Positions 58,908 to 64,000 of a stretch of DNA of 64,000 nt are shown one piece after another (the stretch's first letter is position 1; the number at the start of each line of letters is the position of its first letter). The notes under the pieces were generated by a model, which saw only the letters and a list, made by a program, of their open reading frames with translations, made no database searches and was not told the origin of the DNA. This DNA comes from an uncultured Pelagimonas sp. (GTDB taxonomy: Bacteria; Pseudomonadota; Alphaproteobacteria; Rhodobacterales; Rhodobacteraceae): contig CANMPP010000001.1 of the NCBI GenBank assembly GCA_947499735.1, forward strand, positions 1,178,001 through 1,242,000, read 5' to 3'. The translations under genes and the position numbers were made by a program.

Positions 58908-60314
58908 ATGTCTGACGCTGTCGTCACCCGCTTTGCCCCCTCTCCCACTGGTTATTTGCATATCGGTGGTGCGCGCACTGCGCTGTTCAACTGGCTCTAT
59001 GCCCGTGGTCGCGGTGGGAAATTCCTGCTGAGGATCGAAGACACCGACCGCGCACGTTCCACACCAGAGGCAGAAAAAGCGCTGTTGCAAGGGCTCAGCT
59101 GGTTGGGCTTGGATTTTGACGATGAGGTCGTCAGCCAATTTGCCCGCGCGGATCGTCACCGCGAAGTTGCTTTGCAGCTTTTAGCAGAAGGTAAAGCGTA
59201 TAAGTGCTTTTCGACGCAGGACGAGATCCAAGCATTCCGCGATGCGGCAAAGGCCGAAGGCAAATCCACCTTGTTCCAAAGTCCATGGCGCGACGCAGAT
59301 CCAGCGACCCATCCAGATGCTCCATACGCTGTTCGTTTGAAATCAGCATCTGAGGGTGAAACCATCATCAAAGATGAGGTTCAAGGCGAGGTTCGCATTA
59401 AAAATGCAACGCTGGATGACATGATTCTTCTGCGCTCGGACGGAAGCCCCGTCTACATGCTGGCTGTTGTTGTGGATGATCACGATATGGGCGTAACCCA
59501 TGTGATCCGTGGCGATGACCATTTGAACAACGCTGCGCGCCAAATGGGCATTTATACGGCCATGGGCTGGGCCCTGCCCGTTTATGCGCATATTCCGCTT
59601 ATCTTTGGTGCCGATGGCAAGAAGATGTCGAAACGCCATGGCGCAACAGGAGCCCATGAATATCAACATCTTGGCTATCCTGCCGCGGGGATGCGCAATT
59701 ATCTGGCACGTCTGGGATGGAGCCATGGTGATGACGAATTCTTTACCGATGCGCAGGCCAAGGAATGGTTCGATTTAGACGGAATCGGCAAGGCGCCAGC
59801 CCGGTTTGATTTTAAAAAGCTCGACAATATTTGTGGACAGCATATCGCCGCGTCTGAAGATGATGTGTTGGTGGACGAATTGCTGGAATTTATGGGTGCA
59901 ACAGGCCTGCCTGCCCTGTCGGATGAGCAGAAAAACACCGTAAAACAAGCTATGTTTTGTCTCAAAGAACGGGCGAAGACATTCCCGGACCTATTAGACA
60001 AAGGACAGTTCGCAATTGCCACGCGTCCCATCGTACCTGATGAGAAATCGGCCAAAGCATTGGACACAGTATCCCGTGGTATGCTGACCGCGTTGACGCC
60101 GCATTTGCAAAATGCTAGCTGGGTGCGCGAAGATCTTGAAAAGATCCTGGGGGATTTCGCTGAGGCGAGGGAGACCAAATTTGGCAAGCTTGCAGGCCCA
60201 CTTCGTGCGGCGCTTGCGGGACGGGCTGCAACACCCAGTGTCTTTGACATGATGCTGGTTTTGGGTCGGGAGGAAACACTGGCTCGCCTCACTGAGGCTG
60301 CAGAAACGAACTGA
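58908..60314 (+). CDS. gltX: Glutamyl-tRNA synthetase
   Basis: Charges tRNA-Glu (and probably tRNA-Gln, through the amidotransferase route); 468 residues. The HIGH motif is in [14 protein letters not shown] and KMSKS in [12 protein letters not shown]. The C-terminal anticodon half is complete, in contrast to GluQ in this window. The start at 58908 follows GGAAGG; an ATG nine bases earlier is possible. Confidence 0.96.
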   Translation: MSDAVVTRFAPSPTGYLHIGGARTALFNWLYARGRGGKFLLRIEDTDRARSTPEAEKALLQGLSWLGLDFDDEVVSQFARADRHREVALQLLAEGKAYKCFSTQDEIQAFRDAAKAEGKSTLFQSPWRDADPATHPDAPYAVRLKSASEGETIIKDEVQGEVRIKNATLDDMILLRSDGSPVYMLAVVVDDHDMGVTHVIRGDDHLNNAARQMGIYTAMGWALPVYAHIPLIFGADGKKMSKRHGATGAHEYQHLGYPAAGMRNYLARLGWSHGDDEFFTDAQAKEWFDLDGIGKAPARFDFKKLDNICGQHIAASEDDVLVDELLEFMGATGLPALSDEQKNTVKQAMFCLKERAKTFPDLLDKGQFAIATRPIVPDEKSAKALDTVSRGMLTALTPHLQNASWVREDLEKILGDFAEARETKFGKLAGPLRAALAGRAATPSVFDMMLVLGREETLARLTEAAETN

Positions 60315-60403
60315 CGTTAATGATTCAGTTCCACGTCCGGCTTAGATAGGAAACTCTCGGGCATCCCTGCCCGAGGACTTGGGGAAAAAGGAAACATCAT
60401 ATT

Positions 60404-61699
60404 ATGGCTGATACAGATAAAAGCGCCACGCTCACGATTGACGGTGCCAGCTACGATTTACCCATTCTTTCGCCGACGGCGGGTCCAGATGTTTTGGACA
60501 TTCGCAAACTTTATGGCCAGGCTGGTGTCTTTACTTATGACCCGGGCTTTACCTCCACAGCGAGCTGCGAAAGCACAATCACGTTCATCGATGGCGTCAA
60601 AGGTGAGCTGCTTCACCGCGGTTACCCAATCGACCAACTGGCGGGCAAATCCCATTACCTAGAGGTTTGCTTCCTACTGCTATACGGCAATCTGCCAACA
60701 GCGGCCGAGTTGGAAAAATTCGAAGACACCGTGACGCGTCATACGATGCTGCACGAACAGATGTACAACTTCTTCCGCGGTTTCCGTCGTGACGCGCATC
60801 CAATGGCGATCATGACTGGCGTTGTTGGTGCAATGTCTGCGTTCTACCATGACAGCACAGACATCACCGATCCGCATCAGCGCGAAGTGGCATCCATCCG
60901 TCTGATCGCCAAAATGCCAACGATTGCGGCAATGGCCTATAAATACTCCATCGGTCAGCCATTCGTATATCCACGCAATGATCTGGATTATTCGTCTAAC
61001 TTCCTGAACATGTGCTTCTCTGTTCCGGCAGAAGACTATGTTGTGAACCCAATCCTTGCACGTGCAATGGACCGTATCTTTACGCTACACGCCGATCACG
61101 AGCAAAACGCATCCACATCCACTGTGCGTCTTGCATCGTCTTCCGGTGCGAACCCATTTGCATGTATTGCTGCTGGCATTGCATGTCTTTGGGGTCCAGC
61201 GCATGGTGGTGCAAACCAAGCATGTCTGGAAATGCTGAAGGAAATCGGTTCCGTTGACCGTATCCCAGAATTCATCGCACGCGCGAAAGACAAGAACGAT
61301 CCTTTCCGTCTGATGGGCTTTGGCCACCGCGTTTACAAAAACTTCGACCCTCGCGCGACTGTTATGAAACAATCCGCAGACGAAGTTCTGGAATTGCTGG
61401 GCGTTGAAAATAACCCAATTCTGGCGGTTGCTAAGGAACTGGAACAACAGGCGCTGGCGGATCCATATTTCGCAGAGAAGAAACTGTTCCCGAACGTTGA
61501 TTTCTATTCTGGCGTGATCTTGGAAGCGATGGGTTTCCCAACATCCATGTTCACACCAATCTTTGCCCTGTCCCGCACAGTAGGTTGGATTTCTCAGTGG
61601 AAAGAACAGCTGGGTGACCCAGGCATGAAAATCGGCCGTCCACGTCAGTTGTACAACGGCGAATCCCTACGCGATTATTCTGATATCGAAAATCGCTGA
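60404..61699 (+). CDS. gltA: Citrate synthase
   Basis: Condenses oxaloacetate and acetyl-CoA at entry to the TCA cycle; 431 residues, type II (hexameric) size. The catalytic His are in [14 protein letters not shown] and [14 protein letters not shown], and the Asp in [10 protein letters not shown]. The N-terminal beta domain (about 1-60) with [14 protein letters not shown] is typical of Gram-negative forms sensitive to NADH. It is followed by a terminator. Confidence 0.97.
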   Translation: MADTDKSATLTIDGASYDLPILSPTAGPDVLDIRKLYGQAGVFTYDPGFTSTASCESTITFIDGVKGELLHRGYPIDQLAGKSHYLEVCFLLLYGNLPTAAELEKFEDTVTRHTMLHEQMYNFFRGFRRDAHPMAIMTGVVGAMSAFYHDSTDITDPHQREVASIRLIAKMPTIAAMAYKYSIGQPFVYPRNDLDYSSNFLNMCFSVPAEDYVVNPILARAMDRIFTLHADHEQNASTSTVRLASSSGANPFACIAAGIACLWGPAHGGANQACLEMLKEIGSVDRIPEFIARAKDKNDPFRLMGFGHRVYKNFDPRATVMKQSADEVLELLGVENNPILAVAKELEQQALADPYFAEKKLFPNVDFYSGVILEAMGFPTSMFTPIFALSRTVGWISQWKEQLGDPGMKIGRPRQLYNGESLRDYSDIENR

Positions 61700-61724
61700 G
61701 TAAAATACTCAATTTGAATTTCTG

Positions 61725-61766
61725 AATAAACGGTCTTGAATTATCGAGGCCGTTTATTCTTTTTTA
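61725..61766 (+). terminator. Intrinsic terminator after gltA
   Basis: AATAAACGG (61725-61733) and CCGTTTATT (61750-61758) form a perfect 9-bp stem with a 16-base loop, followed by CTTTTTT. Confidence 0.85.
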
Positions 61767-61898
61767 GCCTATAAAGGCCACATACATTTACTTTTCATTA
61801 AGTAATGCAAACGAATTATGTAGACTTTCTTTAACAAATCATGAAAACAAAACCCGTTGACGAGTATCATACCTGAATTCTGAAAGACGTTTGTTTGC

Positions 61899-62237
61899 AT
61901 GAGATTTAGAAAGACCATAGCCCTGTTCGTGTTTCTCCCATGGCTTGCCATTTGCGTGGAACTGGGCGTTCTTTGGCTAGCACGAAATCACGGATGCGAC
62001 ATCTCGTCCAGCGGCCCACAAACTTGTTTGGTGCTTGGCCATGATATTGGCAGCTTGCTTTATCCTCTTTGGACACTTGGATACCAAATCATGTTGTCTT
62101 TTGCCTGGGTCATCCCGACCGGTGCCATTTGGGCAATTTTCGAAATTCGGCAAGCCAAGAAAAACGCAGAGCAGTTGCGCCGCAAAAAGCGTCGTCGCAG
62201 AAAATCTGAAGCATCTTATAGCAGCATCAGCGCCTAA
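61899..62237 (+). CDS. Small two-span membrane protein of unknown function
   Basis: Protein of 112 residues with two membrane segments (about 8-28 and 58-82) and a strongly basic C-terminal tail (QLRRKKRRRRKSE). Two Cys lie in the short loop between the spans (GCDISSS and TCLVLGHD) and could pair in the periplasm. I recognise no family. It follows gltA by 200 bases and converges with zapA. Confidence 0.6.
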   Translation: MRFRKTIALFVFLPWLAICVELGVLWLARNHGCDISSSGPQTCLVLGHDIGSLLYPLWTLGYQIMLSFAWVIPTGAIWAIFEIRQAKKNAEQLRRKKRRRRKSEASYSSISA

Positions 62238-62240
62238 ACG

Positions 62241-62278
62241 CAGTCTCCCTAGCGCATAAAGCAACCGGGGAGATTGAC
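62241..62278. terminator. Possible bidirectional hairpin between small membrane gene and zapA
   Basis: CAGTCTCCC and GGGAGATTG can pair with one mismatch in the 65-base convergent gap. No strong T-run is present. Confidence 0.35.
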
Positions 62279-62302
62279 GAATTTTCCCAATATATGAATG
62301 GG

Positions 62303-62734
62303 TTAGGCGTTATTTGTTTCAGACGTCTTTTCAGACACGCTGGCAGCTATCGCTTCTGCACGTGCAGCTAGTTCTGCCAATACGTCCTGCACCTCATCTG
62401 GAACAACGGGAACCTCGACTTCCACCTGAACCTCAACTTTTTCCGGTTCCGGTGCTGGTGCGGCTTTCAATACAGCAATCTCTTCACGCAAGCCGGCGAT
62501 GACATCTTCGGCTTCTTTCAGGCTTTCCTCTAATCCGCCGGTCTTGTCTGCCAACATTAGCCCCGACATCAACAAAAGGCGGCTTTCTGGCATGCGACCG
62601 ATAGAGGATACCAAAACCTGTGCTTCCGTATCCAAAAGCTTTGCAGCGGCCTGCAAAAATTGCTGTTCGCCTTCTTGGCATGCAACTTCGAATGTACGTT
62701 CGCCAATTGAGATAGAAACTTCGATCTGGCTCAT
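62303..62734 (-). CDS. zapA: Cell division protein ZapA with extended C-terminal tail
   Basis: FtsZ-ring bundling protein. The family core (about residues 1-90) includes VSISIGERTFEVACQEGEQ, AAKLLDTEA and LLLMSGLMLADK, then a coiled coil. Total length is 143 residues, against about 100-110 for most ZapA. The extra part is acidic and rich in Val, Glu and Pro (EVQVEVEVPVVPDE) and then Ala-rich. Its ATG overlaps the stop of the upstream coiled-coil gene. In alphaproteobacteria zapA usually neighbours tkt, as here. Confidence 0.9.
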   Translation of the reverse strand: MSQIEVSISIGERTFEVACQEGEQQFLQAAAKLLDTEAQVLVSSIGRMPESRLLLMSGLMLADKTGGLEESLKEAEDVIAGLREEIAVLKAAPAPEPEKVEVQVEVEVPVVPDEVQDVLAELAARAEAIAASVSEKTSETNNA

Positions 62735-63540
62735 TCGGCTTCCCCTTCTGATGCATCCAATTGTGCCGTGGATTCAATAGCATCCGGCCCCAGCATACCT
62801 TCTAGTGCAACATATACCGCACGCGCTTCGGCCTGATCCACCGCCCGAGCAGCGTTCACAGCGTCGAGTTCCGCTTGCAACGCCGTATTAATAGCATCTG
62901 CATCCGCAATACCAGCTTCGGCCGCATTGCGCAGCGCGACATTGTTTTCCAGCAACGCATCATGAGCCGTTTGCAATTGGAAAATCCGGCCATCCAATTC
63001 GGTTAAAGGACCGGACAAATCCTGAGTAGAGGGTGCGGTGGTTTGGACTGCAACCTCGACAGGGGGCTCGGCATCTTGTTCCGTTTCGCCCTTGGCCGCA
63101 CTCAATTCAGCCTCTAGCGCGAATACTCTTTCATTCAGAACCGCAATGTCGTCTTGCAATTGCGTGTTTGTCTCTTTTTCCGCATCCAGGACCGATTGCA
63201 TTTCCGACAGCAATTCAGGTGCGACAGCGTTGTCTTCCATGCCCTGTGCAGCCGCTGCCATGTCAGCCTGAAACGCCGACAATTCCGCCTGCGCGCTTTC
63301 CAACGCGGCTTCCGTTTCGCTTAGCTGGCTTTCAGCTTTGGTCCGTGCTTGGTCGGCGGTTTCAGCTGCTTCCAAAGCAGCGTTCAACTGCTCTTGGACT
63401 GCCGCGAACATCTCTGGATCAATGGCATCTTCCGCCGTCTCGACAGCCACATCATTTGCGTTTGATAACTGCTCTAAACCGCTGGCAATTTCGTCCAATG
63501 CGGTGCTGATCCGGCCTTGAAGCAATTCAATGTGCTTCAT
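62731..63540 (-). CDS. Acidic coiled-coil protein coupled to zapA
   Basis: Protein of 269 residues, almost entirely helical, rich in Ala, Glu, Asp and Gln, with heptad-like stretches (about 50-155 and 190-250). No signal peptide, membrane span or enzyme motif is seen. It overlaps zapA by four bases, so the two are made together; by analogy with ZapB it could be a ZapA partner in the division ring. This is inference; the family is not recognised. Confidence 0.7.
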   Translation of the reverse strand: MKHIELLQGRISTALDEIASGLEQLSNANDVAVETAEDAIDPEMFAAVQEQLNAALEAAETADQARTKAESQLSETEAALESAQAELSAFQADMAAAAQGMEDNAVAPELLSEMQSVLDAEKETNTQLQDDIAVLNERVFALEAELSAAKGETEQDAEPPVEVAVQTTAPSTQDLSGPLTELDGRIFQLQTAHDALLENNVALRNAAEAGIADADAINTALQAELDAVNAARAVDQAEARAVYVALEGMLGPDAIESTAQLDASEGEAE

Positions 63541-63916
63541 ATCTTATTGTCCTTCATGGCTGCCTGCTCACTTCCCAATACTACTCTATCGCTTAACACG
63601 AGGTCTATGCCATGACGTATTTGGCCCTGCCCGCCTGTTTTGCGCCCTGTTTTTTCACATTTGTCGCGTTTTTGTGATCCAAATACGTAATCCGGCTAAG
63701 GTTTCGAATCAAATCACACGCGTTTCCAATAAGTGTAACAAGAGCGTTTCGAAATTAAGACTCCAAACTTAAATTGGTTTTTCCTGACGTTACGCTGGCA
63801 AGTTTATGCAAACAACGTCACATCATAGATGTTTACACACAGATACACGGTTTGCACTTTACCGCTCGCCTGCTATTCACCTTAATCAGTGTCAACCGAC
63901 CAAAAGGACGCTTCAC
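63541..63916. other. Divergent upstream region of the zapA operon and tkt
   Basis: About 375 bases without a believable gene. It should hold promoters in both directions. A long-spaced inverted repeat, TGACGTT (63785-63791) and AACGTCA (63814-63820), lies about 100 bases before tkt. Confidence 0.5.
63785..63820. repeat. Inverted repeat upstream of tkt
   Basis: TGACGTT and AACGTCA are perfect 7-base arms with a 22-base spacer. Candidate operator for a carbon-metabolism regulator; found by eye only. Confidence 0.35.
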
Positions 63917-64000
63917 GTGGACGTAACCGATCTTCGCACTCAAAACCCCGATCACTGGATGCGTGCAACTGCTATTCGCGCGCTTGCGCTTGATGCGGTG
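63917..64000 (+). CDS. tkt: Transketolase, 5' part cut by window edge
   Basis: Only 28 codons are present. They read MDVTDLRTQNPDHWMRATA followed by IRALALDAV, the typical alphaproteobacterial transketolase N-terminus that leads into the thiamine-diphosphate domain. The GTG start at 63917 follows AAAAGGACG. The enzyme moves two-carbon units in the pentose phosphate pathway. Position next to zapA supports the call. Confidence 0.85.
   Translation, partial: MDVTDLRTQNPDHWMRATAIRALALDAV

Noticed and set aside
63530-63772. 80-codon plus-strand frame in the zapA-tkt gap
   Set aside because: Begins inside the coiled-coil gene on the opposite strand, no ribosome site, unlikely composition.

Overview
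The window reads as a chromosomal segment of an aerobic, probably marine alphaproteobacterium of the order Rhodobacterales (Roseobacter-type). This is inferred from gene content: CtrA beside a SciP (DUF1153) gene, DUF1476 (the alphaproteobacterial F1-ATPase inhibitor zeta), DUF6456 and DUF6477 proteins, the order trpG-trpD-trpC-moaC-moeA-lexA-comEC-gltX-gltA, and LexA operators of the alphaproteobacterial direct-repeat type. No rRNA, CRISPR array, insertion sequence or prophage was seen. Both ends cut genes: a glutaminase on the left (minus strand) and a transketolase on the right (plus strand).

Layout. 1-6.2 kb: glutaminase, the DctB/DctD two-component pair, purine genes purC-purS-purQ, and the ATPase inhibitor gene. 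6.3-15.8 kb: a mixed accessory stretch with an MprF-like lipid aminoacylation protein, a DMT exporter, a FadL-type porin, a P-loop protein, metA, a hydrolase, PPK2, a TetR regulator and a sulfotransferase. 15.8-22.5 kb: ribosomal proteins S9/L13, an acetyltransferase, a MocR regulator divergent from a DUF1127 peptide, trmFO, gluQ, hisI and a Fe-S scaffold. 22.5-29.9 kb: a short SOS-type unit, recG, ligA, ctrA, sciP and mnmA. 29.9-40 kb: an envelope lipid and wall module (ketosynthase, ACP, LpxD, L,D-transpeptidase, YcbK-like peptidase), a nitroreductase, two identical tRNA-Asp genes, lipA, a peroxiredoxin and a DUF6456 regulator. 40-49.3 kb: corrinoid methyl-transfer genes (MttB-like, BmtB-like, corrinoid protein, DUF1638) mixed with guaA and others. 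49.3-64 kb: a polysaccharide-deacetylase-like protein, the trp/ung/moa operon, lexA, comEC, gltX, gltA, and zapA with a coiled-coil partner.

The observation I rate highest is at 22.54-22.94 kb, just downstream of recG. A transcription unit on the minus strand carries a 40-residue single-span membrane peptide with a well-placed ribosome binding site. Upstream is a GTTC-N7-GTTC element of the same class as the operator in front of lexA in this window. Downstream is a folded 3' region with four CTGTCC repeats and a strong terminator. It looks like an undescribed SOS-induced small membrane protein, comparable in design to SidA or TisB. Other points of interest are a DctD that lacks the sigma54-contacting GAFTGA loop, paired direct repeats between the MocR and DUF1127 genes, the aerobic corrinoid methyl-transfer set, and a ZapA with an extended tail coupled to a coiled-coil gene.
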